From Sanghuangporus weigelae (lineage: Eukaryota > Basidiomycota > Agaricomycetes > Hymenochaetales > Hymenochaetaceae): 64,000 nt of DNA. Below, in pieces: positions 24,284 through 36,867 of the stretch (position 1 is the stretch's first letter; each line of letters begins with the position of its first letter). Both the position numbers and the translations under genes were made by a program. The stretch covers positions 868,001 to 932,000 of the forward strand of contig CP137320.1 of the NCBI GenBank assembly GCA_033182465.1. The letters run 5' to 3'. A model generated the notes under the pieces. It ran no database searches and was not told where the DNA came from. It worked only from the letters and a program-made list of their open reading frames with translations.

Positions 24284-25007
24284 CTTATCATGGCCTATCA
24301 CGACGCGAATAACTCCGGATGTCCACAAGCAGGTCGGGTCAGAAACCGCCGAAATCACTGTCCTTACCTCTGTAACTAGTATCCACTGTGCGAATTTTTG
24401 CTTAGTCCCATTTTACTCGTGTTTATGTGTGAAATAAACTGTACGCGCAATTTCGTTGGTATCGAGCTCATGATGCGTAAATAAAAAGCCGTCGGATTAG
24501 GATGAATCTAACCGGGTCCTTGGGTACATGCATTGAATAGAAGAGAAAAACTGGGGCGAACAAACTAGTTCAGGTCTGGGATAGGATAGGATGCAGCGGA
24601 ATTACACAGCAGGAAACGTGACAGCGGTCAAGAATCACAACATGTCATGTCTCTGACCTCCTGAGCTTGCATCCGATGACGTCCAGCTGAGTCGATCCCG
24701 ATGTAAGCCAGATCAGTTGGCATTCAAGTTGGATGGGCAATGGTGGATGGGCAATGGATATCGAAGCATTCGAAAACGTCGTATACATATTTGACCGAAA
24801 AAAAATCCTGAGCAATTACACCGGCCACAGAATTTGGAAGTCTGAGTCTGGTTCGTTCACCGAGGCCATAGCAAGATACCGCAGACCAGGGCCAGGACGT
24901 AGATTCAAAAAAAGTGAAGACAAAACGGGTATAAACTTGGCACGTGGATTCGACGGATCACGCGAATCAGGACGACCCGGCCGTTCTCAGGTTGCTCTCC
25001 GACGACC
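24284..25007. other. Intergenic before the acyl-CoA dehydrogenase gene
   Basis: About 720 bases, 3' region of IPK1 and promoter of the next gene. It contains two adjacent copies of a 14-base unit at 24730-24743 and 24744-24757. Nothing else was recognised. Confidence 0.5.
24730..24757. repeat. Two tandem copies of a 14-base unit
   Basis: Positions 24730-24743 and 24744-24757 are identical (unit TGGATGGGCAATGG). Located about 250 bases upstream of the isovaleryl-CoA dehydrogenase start. Could be a simple slippage product or a duplicated binding site. Confidence 0.8.
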
Positions 25008-26828
25008 ATGTCCTTGTTCGCTCGGACTTTGAGGAGAGCAGGACCTCGTCAGAGATTAGGCTGTGTATTGGCACGACGATATGCCTCACAGTACAATCAG
25101 CACGTTGCTGGACTTACAGGCGACCAGGCCGAGGTATTTTCCATGTCATGATAGCACGTCATGATTCTTACGGTACAATTCTATCAGTTTCGGGACGCCG
25201 TGACGCGTTTTGTGGGCACAGAAGTAGCGCATCGTGCAGACGAGATAGACAAGACAAACACTTTTCCTATTGTATGTGTTTCCGAATCCGACTTGACTTC
25301 CGCTGACAGGCGCATCCTCGCTCAGGATCTGTGGCCTAAATTTGGATCTATGGGCCTTCTTGGAGTAACTGTATCACCAGAATATGGAGGTCTTGGTTTG
25401 GGCTATTTCAATCACACTCTTGCTATGGAAGTCAGTGATTCGATTCGATATTCTAACGAATATGACTGACTATTACCATTAATTCGTAATTAGGAAATTT
25501 CTCGCGCATCTGGTTCTGTCGGACTCTCATATGCCGCTCACTCAAACTTATGTGGTAAGTCATATTCTGATTCGGAGGGCGCTTCTTCGCTAATGCAATT
25601 GTAGTCAATCAGATTCACCGACATGGTACTGAAAAGCAAAAAAAGAAATACTTGCCTCATCTCGTCAACGGTGAGAAAGTCGGGAGTCTCGCTATGAGCG
25701 AGCCTGGCGCCGGTAGCGATGTGATCAATATGAAGACACGCGCAACAAAAGTCGACGGTGGTTATGTCCTTAACGGGAATAAGTTCTGGATTACGAACGG
25801 ACCTGTAGCTTCCACGCTGGTAGTCTACGCGAAGACTGATCCCGAGAAAGGTTCCAAAGGTATTACAACGTTTATCATCGAGAAAGGTTACAAGGGTTTT
25901 TCGACGCACCAAAAGTTGGATAAATTTGGCATGCGAGGTAGCGATACGTGCGAGCTTGTTTTCGAAGACTGCTTTGTACCAGAAGGTATCATTTCTTCTT
26001 CTCATTGTGATCGCAGACAATTGACAGTACTCGTCAGAAAATGTGTTGGGTGAAGTGAATAGGGGTGCAGCAGTGCTAATGTCTGGTCTTGATCTCGAGA
26101 GACTAGTGCTCAGTGGTGGGCCTCTCGGGCTTATGCAGGCTGCCTTTGATTATGCTGGTAAATGCGGAGTCTCTATGCTCGACTACACGTTTACAAATCT
26201 TATCTCAGTTGAATATGTCCACAATCGAGAACAATTCGGTCAACCTGTGGGGACTTTCCAACTAATGCAAGGTAGCTCAGGCGAATTGAGAAGGTAGTGC
26301 GTTTGTGCATTTGCTGACGGCAATTTATAGGGAAGATTGCAGACATGTACACCAAGCTTGAATCAAGTCGTGCATATGTTTACGCAGTTGCGCGAGCATG
26401 CGATCAAGGTCACATATCAAGACGTGTCAGTTACCCTGTATTCTTTGATGCTTTAAACACTCATTTTATATACCATTGTAGGACTGTGCCGGTTCTATCC
26501 TGTATTCAACCGAGAAAGCCATTGAGGTTGCACTCGAAGGAATGCAATGCCTTGGCGGAAACGGATACATTAATGGTCAGTCCCGAGATCAGCAGTCTAG
26601 CCTTTATTATCTTATTGATTGCATGTATTTTTCTCTCTGATTGTGATGTCCACGCAACAATGTCTCTGATTCGTTATTGCGTCACCACCTTCCTCCTTAT
26701 GCCAAACTATAGAATTCCCCATGGGCCGCTTCCTCCGTGACGCTAGATTGTATGCCGTTGGCGCAGGCACGCAGGAAATCCGACGCATGCTCATCGGGCG
26801 TGAATTCAATAATGTATTCCGATCATGA
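25008..26828 (+). CDS. Isovaleryl-CoA dehydrogenase, mitochondrial
   Basis: FAD enzyme of leucine breakdown in mitochondria: isovaleryl-CoA to 3-methylcrotonyl-CoA. Ten exons: 25008-25133, 25188-25271, 25326-25430, 25494-25554, 25605-25985, 26038-26157, 26209-26271, 26331-26425, 26482-26575, 26713-26828 (414 aa). Every junction closes in frame. The N-terminus [17 protein letters not shown] is a classic basic presequence, ending near RRYASQ. Acyl-CoA dehydrogenase landmarks follow: [32 protein letters not shown], the substrate/FAD block [19 protein letters not shown], the [13 protein letters not shown] loop, [13 protein letters not shown], and the C-terminal QCLGGNGYI and [12 protein letters not shown]. 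The active-site Glu of isovaleryl-CoA dehydrogenase lies in the segment with [12 protein letters not shown], matching that branch rather than the short/medium-chain enzymes, in which it is near the C-terminus. Confidence 0.93.
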
Positions 26829-27637
26829 GTCTACAGCGGGCCAGAAATCGCATGCGTTCCATGCTCAATGAGATATTTACATTAATTGCGGAGACACCAG
26901 ACTCATGACCGAAGCTTTGAGACTTCTGGAGAGCATGTTGCGCTGAAGAATGTAAGCAGCCTTGACTACTGCAAACGATTTCATTACTAGGCATATATAT
27001 TCTCAAAGTATGGTCTGGATTTGGTCCTAAGTGGTGAAATGACTTCATCTGGCGTATAGGGCTCCAGTGCGCCTGATCGTCGCGTGCGTCGATTCAAGAA
27101 GCTGAGATAAGCTAATGCTTCCCATAACTGGCACTGTGGACCTACGCCGCCTTTCCTGTTTTCCAACCTGGAACAACATCCGTGATTGTCTGCTCCAGTA
27201 TTTGCTTTGACAATAGTCTCTGTGCTTTGTCTGGAACAAAAATCGCTGACTCGCAGTCGAGACGCTGTATGTGTTCGGGAAACGTTCTCGCTTCGAGTGT
27301 CGGATAGAGCCTGAGACACAGTGCGATGGAACCACACTCTAAACACTCGGCTTCTCCCTTGTCTTTTGTCACCAGGGTCAGATCCATTGTTTCGTCAGAT
27401 CGGATATACCTACACAGCGTTTATCATCCGTTCAAACAATTGCTCCCTCGCAAGGTTTTGTGGACCAGCCTAGATTTGTAAGTTGCAAGCGTAATCTGAA
27501 CACGCTGGCCCATTTTTAAATGCGTCAGTCTGCTTGGTGTATCTACATCATAGTTGAACACCTCCCACTTTCTTTGGCAAACGTCGCTCTCTTTGCACTC
27601 TGCCTCTAGCTTGACGATACCTGACTTCCTGCCGGCC
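26829..27637. other. Intergenic with one doubtful minus-strand coding segment
   Basis: About 800 bases between isovaleryl-CoA dehydrogenase and the Zn2Cys6 gene. It contains a candidate coding segment on the minus strand (26987-27387, listed separately). The part next to 27638 would be the promoter of the regulator gene. Confidence 0.4.
26987..27387 (-). other. Possible small gene or gene remnant, frame not continuous
   Basis: Not recognised. A frame starting at the ATG at 27387 reads about 78 protein-like residues (MDLTLVTKDKGEAECLECG... DVVPGWKTG), and a second frame from about 27140 down to a stop at 26987 reads about 50 more (PQCQLWEALAYLSFLNRR... YFENIYA). The two frames differ and the gap between them is only about 26-35 bases, too short for a normal intron here. 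It may be a pseudogene, an assembly indel in a real gene, or chance. Its start would be 250 bases from the divergent Zn2Cys6 gene. Confidence 0.25.
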
Positions 27638-29355
27638 ATGCTTGCACACCCGCTTCCTCGTGATCTCTTTGCTACAGAAAGCGACATGCACAAAGCATTG
27701 AGCATGGGTATGGACTTCTCACCATCGCAGCTCGTCACCCATCCGGCGCAATCGCACCGTTTTGATCTCCAAAGCGTCGTTGACGCTCAAGGTCAGAGTG
27801 ACAATGGCTCGCTACAGGTGTCGCCACTCCAACAGCGAGCCCTCTTGCAGTCATTGACGCCTCTTGACTTGTCCTTCTTAATGCAAGGCGCCTCGCAGCC
27901 GTTTCAGCAAACTGGAGACCTATCATTTCTTCCGGGCTCGCCTTCGGACCACGGGACTAATTTGCGCGATGTTCAAGTCCCGCTACCGATGGGCGACGGT
28001 ACGAATACTAGCTTGAACTCTGCAAGCAATCTCCCAGAATCAAGGCCCTCGTCATCCGCTTCTTCCGAACATCGTCCTCAGACTGCCTCTTTCTCCCGTC
28101 GCACTGACGGCGGCGGTAGTGGCAAAGGTTCGCCGAAGAGTGCACCGGCCGAGATCACGTCATTTGGTCGTTTGAATCACGGTGCACGTCAGCGTACTCC
28201 ACAAGCATGCGAGAAATGTCGCGATCGGAAGACAAAAGTAAGGCAAACAGGTTAATTTATTCGCCTCGCCAACTGACCGTTTGTCGCTTAGTGCTCCGGG
28301 ACAAAGCCGACTTGTAAGCGCTGCGCCGATCGAGGACTTAAATGCGTATGGGCTCCAGATACACGCGTCAGAGGGCCCTCGAGGCATCCGCGTCAGTGCA
28401 GGTTCGAAGCGGGTGGCAACACTGGCGAACCCCTCTCAGTCTTGCCTGTGCCACTAATTGATCCTTCGTCTGGGGAGTCCTCCCCTGTATTCCACGGACG
28501 CGACTACGTCAGCTCTGCCCCAACTTTGCAGACGACATTCCCTGCGATCTCACTTCCGAGTCATCTCGTTATGAGGGACCAGCAGAAGCGACAAAGTTGG
28601 CACGAAGGTGCTTTTTGCCCAGGCGGGGTTGCTCGTGGCTTGAACGCCCTCAGCATTATGGGCGAACCAATCAGACCGCTCAGTGCTGTCGATGATTGTT
28701 GGTACCCTGTAGAAAATGCAAAAATGGAGACTTCTGGTAGGGACCGTGGGACCACCATTCGAGCTCGAGAGCGCCGAAATTCCGTATCTGTTGCGCACCT
28801 TGCTCTTGCCCGGAGCCAAGCTGGGGATCAGGTGCCTACAGACCAAGTACCGGAACTCTTTGATTCATCCGGAAATTACTTGTCTGCTCCTCAATATACG
28901 CACGAGAGCAACAACGATTTGTCGTAAGTCCTTCCTTATCTTCCATCTTTCTATTGACTCATAAAGCGCTTAGACCTCCATCTTCTCGGATTCACCCAAC
29001 CTTATCATCAGGCACGCCTGAAAGCGAGCCGTCACCCTCAATCGCTTCGTCACGTCATTCTTCGTCTGTTGAGCAAAGGTTACATCAACCATCCCCGTCT
29101 TATGACGTTGCTTCGAAGCTCAGTGACGAGATGATGAATCTACTCAACTTCCCTGGCGCTTACAATATGCCTTCGAACGAGCAGAGCTTCCTCGACGGTA
29201 TGCAGGCGTTTCCGGTAGCCGCTTTCGAGATGACCGAGTCTCATGCAAGCAAACCGGTTCCGTTCACGATCATAGGGAACGAGGCTAAAGACTCCACGGA
29301 TGAGATTTTCGCCCAATACTTCGACGCCGATGCATTTGAAAAAATGAACGAATAA
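27638..29355 (+). CDS. Zn(II)2Cys6 transcription regulator
   Basis: Fungal-type DNA-binding regulator. Three exons: 27638-28237, 28292-28923, 28974-29355 (537 aa). The binuclear zinc cluster spans the first intron: CEKCRDRKTK, then CSGTKPTCKRCADRGLKC, giving C-x2-C-x6-C-x5-C-x2-C-x6-C at about residues 191-218, followed by a basic Arg-rich linker (RVRGPSRHPRQCRF). The zinc cluster is internal rather than N-terminal, after about 190 Ser/Gln-rich residues. No Fungal_trans middle homology region was recognised downstream; instead the C-terminal half is Ser/Pro-rich with an acidic end (DEIFAQYFDADAFEKMNE) that could be an activation segment. The start at 27638 is the first ATG in frame after stops; its target genes are unknown. 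Confidence 0.88.
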
Positions 29356-31115
29356 CCCATACCATCTTTGTCATTTTCAATATTCACCCCTCTTATTGTT
29401 ATGTTGTCGCTCTCCGATATCACTCTCATTCTGATTCCCCGTAACATATAACTAGTACTGATCTTCGAAGAACAATATGTAACATTATCTGCGTCTTCCA
29501 TCCTGTTTCACGGATATACTGTTTCACTTTCGTACAAGCTCAACAATAAAAAAAGCGAAACATGATAATTTTTTTAATATTTTCTACTTCTCTCACCTAC
29601 TAACTTTGTCGGTTGGTGGTCTGGACGATGTTTGACACGTGCTTGTCTCACTAGCATCGTATTATTGAGAATAGTCATAGCATACGTCATTACTGATCAG
29701 AATTTAAGTCAGGATCGCTGCAAGATGCGGAATGTAGTACGAGTCTTAGATCTAGATCTGGCTTCGCTTCTCTTCTCTAGATTAGATTAGATAGACATGG
29801 TCGGCCTTCGGTGATCTGCCAGGTCGTCTGTATCTGTGTAAGAAAGACCATGAAGTTCATCCTACAGCAAAGTATCCATTTTCTGAGACATTGTCCTCTC
29901 CCCTTGTCGAGCAATTGGACATCTATTCTTAGCTTTGGCTGAGCAGTCCGACTCGGGGGGTCTGGGCATAGCATCAGAGTCTCAGTACTATCGCTCACTC
30001 CAGACCGTAGCCTGAATCAAGTTAACCTGGCAGTACACGCCGGACTCGTGACAAGCGTCTTGCACCTCATCGGCCACTCCTTCGTGTCAAAGATCAGGTG
30101 TATGTACGTCCAATATGCTATCCAGGATCATTGGTTCCGATCGGAGAAGCTTTCAGACTGAGATGAACAGCCGAGTAGCTACAGATCTCTAGAGATCAGA
30201 TGATTAAAAGGAGGAAGCAATCTTAACCCACTAGAGATCACATTGCTAAATCACAGAATAGGAGTGGGCCTGTGCTGGCCAATCTCAGGGGGGAGAAGTG
30301 GCCTTCAGAAGATGAGATTCTTGATGGACCAAAGGATTAAACGATTGCTACATTAGAGTTGACGATACCATATCGTTCGATGCTGACGTACGAGCCGCGG
30401 TTGATGACATTAGAGCCAAACACTGGACGCTTTAATACTCTTATGTACATGTGCTCAACTGGACAGAATGAAGAACCATCATTTTTGTGATTTAGACATA
30501 AGTATATTTTGCAGCTTTCTTATTTCCGATAGTCTTGGGATGATCATGTACGAGTAGGTAGCATCCAGAAGCTTACAGAGACCGAGATTTCATCAGATAT
30601 CTCTCTCATTGTCGTATAGGAAGACTGGAGGAATAGTAAGTATTTGATTTTTCTTCGCGTCCAGATTGATTTTTAGAGTTTGATGGAAAATCCGTAAGTC
30701 GTAAGTACTACAGGAAGGGGTGACGTAAGCTATCAAATCATCTCCGACTTTATAGATCATTCAATGTCAGTGATCGTTCGATTCACAGTAAGGCTCACGA
30801 TGCGATGCATAAGTACTGGATTAGACTTCCTTTCTCGATCCATGACTTTCACGTTCCCTCCAAACCTGTTTGCGAATATTGAACGTGCATGTACACACAA
30901 TACGTCTAAGATTAATGCCTTGCGCTCCACGATAACGTTATGGTTCGGAAACGTTCTTGTCCCGCTTCAATGAATGCGATTGAGCTGCGGCACTATCTAC
31001 AAACTATGCGTCAAGTACGGTAAACTTTGCGCAAACTGTCTTAAGAAAATCAAAACAAAGACATTGCATCTGAAGCTTCCTTTTAATCTACTAAGTTACT
31101 TAGGTGGCTATACAA
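29356..31115. other. Gene-free stretch of 1.8 kb
   Basis: The 3' region of the Zn2Cys6 gene followed by sequence with no supported gene. It is AT-richer than the coding neighbours and open frames on both strands are below about 75 codons. A short motif CTAGAGATCA occurs near 30187 and again near 30230. I saw no terminal repeats, reverse transcriptase or transposase fragments. Confidence 0.5.
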
Positions 31116-33016
31116 TTATAATGTTTCCATAAGGTGAGTAGATACACTTCGGTATAACGAGCGAGCACCGTCCGATTCAATGTATTCCGACACGCATCGC
31201 AACGCGAGACGTTCGAAGTCCTCTGGAGTAAGTTCAGAGGCTCCCTCCCCACCAAGAGCGATAATAGCCTCGGACGCGATGGCGAGCTTTTCCTCAGGAG
31301 TAAATGGCACGAATGGAAGTACAGCGGTTACGCGGGACATCAACGAAGTCTATCGTGATGCGAATATCAAAAAGTCAAATTTATTTCTCTGTCTTCCTGT
31401 AGCAAAGAGATCGCTTACTCCAAGTTTTTCCGTGACAAGTGGCCGGAGAGAATTCATGAGCTCACGGTATTCCACCTTTGACACAACAGTATCTGGCTCG
31501 ATTCGCGCGGCGTGATGCTCGAACACAAGGTCCTGCCCAATGTTCGAAGTTCCTAGCCAGATGACATTGCGCACATCAATGTGTCTTCGTCCTGAGTCAA
31601 TAGAACATCGACCTTCGGCATTATTTTAGTACTGTCATCTTAGTTCTTTAGAGGTGACTGTGGCCTACCTAGCTCCCATGGAGCGAGAAGAGACCACAGT
31701 GTTCGTTCGTCCTCGTTCTTGTCGATTTCCTAAGAGATAATCAGTAACTCGCAAAACAGGACGGGCTCAACGCGAATGCTCACATCAAGAACGACAACAC
31801 AACGCTTCCCCGCGTTCTCTTCCAGGAACTCAGCCAATGTTCGTTCCGAGGGCGGCTGGGGTAAAAGTTTAGATACGGTACAGATTGGAGGACGAGATCC
31901 CACTCACGTCGTAAGGACTCATGGAAGGGCATTGCCAAAGATCATGAGATGTCTTCAGGACTGTCATGTTGACTGTGTGTGTTGGCACATTAAGCAAGCT
32001 GCCGACTACAAAAGCATGTAAACATTTCGCCGGAGCATCGCACGAAGTACAGAATACGTACACTTTCTGGCCAGTAGACTCTTCCCGTGTCCGCAGGGTC
32101 CACAACAAAGGACAACCAGGGGTGTGCCGATCGGCTGCTGAGAATGCATCCCAAGCACCCAATAAAGATGCTCAAGAGCACGATCCTGTCCAATAAAGTC
32201 GAATCGCATTCGTGCTAAAGATCGGAAGTCCGATCTTCTCAAGGCAGCGCTCGGCTGTGCAGCTTGAGGTCCAGCAGTCGCACGATTGAGATAATACTTC
32301 ATTGCAGGGTTCAAAGCACTCTCGCGCTTCTTCCGTTTGCTGAGCGTATCGCTAGTCCCTTCAGAAGGCAAATCAGTAAGGACGTCATCCTTCTCCCCTC
32401 CATCCGCAGGTTCGCGCTCGCGCTGATCATGTACGTTTCGTAGCTCAGGTGATACAGTCGAAACGTCCGCACCGAATGCCAATAAGGTCTTGACAATCTC
32501 TGTCTTGTTGACCAGTGCATCGTTCGTCAGTGCAAACTCGAGCGCAGACTGCGGGCCAATAACATCGTTCGGGCGGGCTTCACCATTAGCAAGAACGCGC
32601 TCGACCTCTGCGGGATTATCGCTGGCAATGGCAAACATGAGTGTCGGGCGCGGGGTAGCTATCGCATGGCAGGCTACGGGTATGGCGGCATGCACGGCAG
32701 CAGGTATCGTAGAGGTAGGTGGTATAAGCGTATCCTGGTATGAGGTTGGCGGTCCCGGCTGGTTGGGAGGAATATCTTCGGTCAGCGTAACGTCTCCATT
32801 CACAGAAGTGTGACTGGAGTCAGGCCATTGATAACGCGAAAGCTCCTCAAAGTTGAGCCCACGCATAGATCCGGAAAGTGGACTTAAGAGATCAACGGTA
32901 GATCCAGTTTCCTGATCAACTGTTTCTGTCGACTGGGAATGATGATGGACGGCTTTTTGCCTGTCAATGGGAACAATGACAGTAGAACTGGCTAAGACAG
33001 ATTCCACGGAAGGCAT
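31116..33016 (-). CDS. AAA+ ClpB/Hsp100-type ATPase with ankyrin repeats
   Basis: Six exons on the minus strand: 32062-33016, 31908-32005, 31784-31855, 31669-31729, 31419-31612, 31116-31349 (537 aa). The N-terminal 110 residues are Ser/Pro-rich. They are followed by about two ankyrin-type repeats (RPTLMFAIASDNPAEVERVL, then SALEFALTN...KTEIVKTLLAFGADV). The C-terminal half is one AAA+ module of the ClpB second-domain kind: Walker A GPCGHGKS, Walker B CVVVLDEID, sensor 1 LGTSNIG, a SLMSRVTAVLPF arginine-finger segment and sensor 2 GARSLYR. This ankyrin plus single ClpB-domain plan is that of metazoan CLPB/SKD3, a mitochondrial intermembrane-space disaggregase. No clear presequence is visible here, so location is unknown. 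All catalytic motifs look intact. Confidence 0.85.
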
Positions 33017-33423
33017 CCTGGGTTCCCCACCGGGAACTATAGTAAAATCGTTATGAGAGGGTATAGATGAGTCGTTGAGATATGCAGAAATTAAGGAAGA
33101 TCTAGAAGATGAAGGCTACGGATACCTCAGATGGGTGCTCTTAGACAAATGGCGCGAGAGGAAAAGGCAAACCTGTGCGTTTTGTACAACTGCTCCTTGT
33201 GATATATTTCGTACATGAGATTGTGATAAATGAACGGAAGCTGCGATACAACCTAAATTAGCCGATGCAAAACACAAATGATGTCAACAATGATAGCTCA
33301 CTAGTCGAAAAACGATCGCTTTGGGAAAGAGAGGAAGAGCATCGAGAATGCGAGCTGGAAAAACTATATACTTGTGACTTTAAAGTTGAACAGCATCAAT
33401 TATAATCTCATCGTATATTTCAT
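33017..33423. other. Intergenic between AAA+ and CCCH genes
   Basis: About 400 bases. It holds the promoter of the AAA+ gene and the 3' end of the CCCH gene. A possible extra last exon of the CCCH gene, reading about 20 residues to a stop near 33303 after an acceptor near 33362, cannot be excluded. Confidence 0.4.
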
Positions 33424-36400
33424 TCACTTGACACTCACAAGTCGAAGAGGCTTCATCCATGATGCTCGTCGAGCCGACGAAGAAGATCCAGGCTCATCTT
33501 TCTGAATAGGAGAAGCATAACCCACACGGTCTGTAAAGAATTCCGCCTCTGAGGCAGAACGCGGCACCGCACTAGAAGATCGACCGTGAAAAGAGGGAGC
33601 CGAATTGGAGTGAGAAGCTACGCTATGGCGATATGAAGACGGTCCGGCCGCAATGAGCGCCGGCGAAACAGAGCGTGCACGGCCTGAAAGCATGTCAACT
33701 CGGGAAGCCCGTCTGGCATGAAATGCGGAAGTTGGACTTAAGCTCGATGTCGAGCTAGTTCGAGAAGTCGAGCTGTCGCAGGAAAATTGAGAAGACAGCT
33801 TCCGAGCTAGTGACGAGGATTCCTCCTGGCCCTAATAAACATCACATCAACAATTCTTTCAAGTAATCTGCTAAGATCAATTGGTGCTTACCACAAGAAG
33901 GGACTGTCGGAAGCCAAACGGAACCTTGCTGGAAACGCCAGACCGTTTCTGCAATTCCGCCCAAGACGGGCGTGGACTTGAAACAGCAGAAGACGAGGCA
34001 ACTGAATCAGAGGCCGAATGTTGCGAATCCTCGTACAACGGGGAAGGTGAAGGTCGGATTGTCCTCTCGAGAGACGCAGGGAAGAACGATTCTTGAAGCT
34101 CCTTTGTCGGTGATGTTAGCGACACAACAGCTAAACGCTTAGGACTCCCACTCGTATGCTTTGCTCGGCGCTGCAGAATAGTCTCGTGCACGGACCTGTT
34201 CTCATCTTCTTCCGGTTCGACCACCCTTTCCCGCGCATGCGCGAAGACGGAGTCTGGTGTCACAGGAGATGGACCAAAAGAAAGGGTTGCCGGAGATTCA
34301 AGAGAATTGCTGCGAGTTCCAGTCGTGGCTATGGGAGTGAGATGAATAGAAGTCATTTGCACCGTTTCTGCAGGATGAATTGGGCCTGCTCGTGATGTGT
34401 CGACGAATCCAAGTCGAGTCTCCCCTTCTCGAGGCGTTTGGCGTTCAAGCTCCTCACCTTCCTGATGTCGCAGCTTTTGGTCGGCAGAGCTCAGGCTCTT
34501 GACAGGCGATCGTGGTTCCGCAGAATCCTGGGACATGTCCTCTGCCGGATACGGAATAGCCAGTGGGACAGCTTTGCTACTCGAAGCTCGCCTTTGAAAA
34601 TCTCCTTCATCCATGGCCGAACCTGATGGCTTTGCTAGAGGGTGCGTCGCACTTGACCGCACTATGCCAGCAGTGACTTCTACAGGTTCCTCAACAGCAC
34701 TTGACGAATCCTGGAGGTCTTGCATTAAATCGTCCAAAATGGACGTCGGCTCTTCTTCCTTTTCCTGAGGCGAACGTTGCTTGAATTCTTCACTTTCATG
34801 ATGCACCAGAGTCTGATCGAGAGATTCGCTTCCTTTCGCGTAAGTTTGAGCTTCGTCAGATGATTGTCTCACAACGAACTCTGAGTGCGCTGTGGCTGGA
34901 GAATTACGTCTGCTATCGGAGGACCGATCTGCAATGTCTCTCTCTGATTCATCAGAAGCTCTCCTAGGGATTGAGACTGAAAGACGTTCCTGTTCAGTAT
35001 CATGCTGAGTTTGCGCGAAGCAAGTTGATATCTCTTGCTCTAGCTGAACCTGCTGCCCGACTTCTTCCTTTCCACGATATGCTGCCTTGGGTGAAGGTGA
35101 TAGAGTCCCCTCAGAATGCACCAAATTGTCTTGCGATAAGCGAGATTCGTTGAAAGCCTCACCTGTAATGATGCTTGGAGGGGGACTAGACGAAGACACA
35201 GGCCCAGAACTCGAAGGCTCATACTCTGCAGACGCCGTTGAAGGTGTGGTATTAGCATCCGATATTTCAGGCCGTGATAGCTCCACCGTCTTAGCATTAT
35301 TATCATCCATCACGGGAGACAGAAGCGGAGATAAACTTTGAACCTCACGCTCAAAGGCAGCTTGACCATCGGTACTCGGTCGGTTCCTCGGTGTCCGGAA
35401 GTACTCAGAGGAAGGTCGTTCAGTCTTATGAGGAGAACCAATATCCTGATCCTCAACTTCCATTTTCCCGTCTGATGGAGACTCGTACGAGTCAATCGTG
35501 ATCGAAGTCTCGTCAGATCCGAATGCATGTCTAGACGAAGAGCTCGAACTGGCTCGCAGACTCTCGCCATTCGACGATTCCAACGATTCCGATGTCTCGA
35601 GCGTCTCGAGGGAATCCACATCGTCATCCGCATATGGTCTTTTCGAATCCATCTCATTTCCCGGGCCTTGGTGTTGGTGCTGAGCAAAGACACCGTGACT
35701 GAACGCGGGAGAAGTCGGATCGACCGCAGGGAATAACGTGGGTGACAGGGGCGATAAAGATAATATCCGCTGGGCAGGCGAGGTGAACGGCGAAGTGAGC
35801 AACTCGAATGTTGAATGTCGTCGCGATCCACGCGACGGGGTCAAAGGATCGTCAGTACTAGCGTTAGTATAGCTGTGAGTATGCTGAGTGTGATTGAGGT
35901 GCTGATGTCGGCTGTGGTGGCGGTATTGATTCTGATGGTGTGAATGGGAATGAACTTCGAGCGTGTTGTTATCCAAGATGAGTGTGGTGGTAGTGGTCGG
36001 GTCAGTGCGATCAAGATGCTGTGTGATGATTGGCGACGGGACTCGTGAGCGAAGAGTCGCGCGTTGTGGGGAAGAAGATGGAGGAGCTGACGGAGGACTC
36101 GGGAGGAGTGCTAAATCCGGAACAGCCTGTATGAGCGTGTTGACGTCGGGAGGATGAGGCTTTGATGCTGACGCGGTAGACAGAATCTGGAGCTCGCCCG
36201 TAGGGAGGTCGTGATTATCCCGCTCTTCAGGAGGGGAAGCCAAAACCGAAGAATCCAGATAATAAGACAATGAAGTAGACTCCCCTGAAGGCTGAGTTGA
36301 CGTTGGCAGTGAAGGGGACGACTCCGTCACGAGCTCCAGCACCGATTCGCCAGCTAGTTCATCGTGCTTCGCACCCCTCTCCTCTTGCCCCTTCTCCTCA

Positions 36401-36867
36401 TCCTCTCCTTCGTCCTCGTCGTCCGTAACCTCGACCTCCTCAACATCAGGTCCAATAAGCGGCTCAAGAGCACTCAACAATCCCGACAAGCGTGGGGATC
36501 GAGGAGGCGACATCAAAACCACGCGCCGCCTCTTCTCCGACGGAGTTCGGCTGAGCGAGCTACGCGAGCTCCGTGCTGCTACAGGCGTTTGCATCGTCAC
36601 CTCCTCAGCATCCCAACGCTTCTCGTCTTTCCCGACATCCCGACTAACATCGCTGCCGTCTAGACGCGTCGCACCAGCGGCAGCAGGAGAAACCTTCACG
36701 CTATGCACAAAGTTGCACGCATCGGCGAAGAGACAACGGCCTTGGGAGTAGAACGGACATGGCCGGGCTAACAAGAGATCTTGTCAATAACCCATTCCTT
36801 CCTTCAATATTGAAGAACTAGAACTCGACTTACTTTTCTTCTTCCAATAAGGCGGGGGCGCAGCCAT
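33424..36867 (-). CDS. CCCH zinc-finger protein with long disordered tail
   Basis: Three exons on the minus strand: 36834-36867, 33892-36767, 33424-33831 (1105 aa). The first exon is only 34 bases and supplies MAAPPPYWKKK; the finger follows as C15-x7-C23-x5-C29-x3-H33 (in RPCPFYSQGRCLFADACNFVH), a single CCCH finger expected to bind RNA. The remaining thousand residues are Ser/Pro/Glu-rich and predicted disordered, with acidic runs (DDEDEGEDEE) and His/Gln-rich stretches; short blocks such as FSHGVFAQ and PSWAELQKRSG...FGFRQSLLV look conserved-like. Long serine-rich tails of this kind are usual in basidiomycete CCCH proteins of unknown role. An alternative final exon past 33430 is possible, because the end contains a usable GTGAGT donor. 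Confidence 0.82.

Noticed and set aside
29356-31115. AT-rich gene-free stretch considered as a transposon remnant
   Set aside because: No terminal repeats, target-site duplications or enzyme fragments could be seen; the short repeated CTAGAGATCA is not enough.
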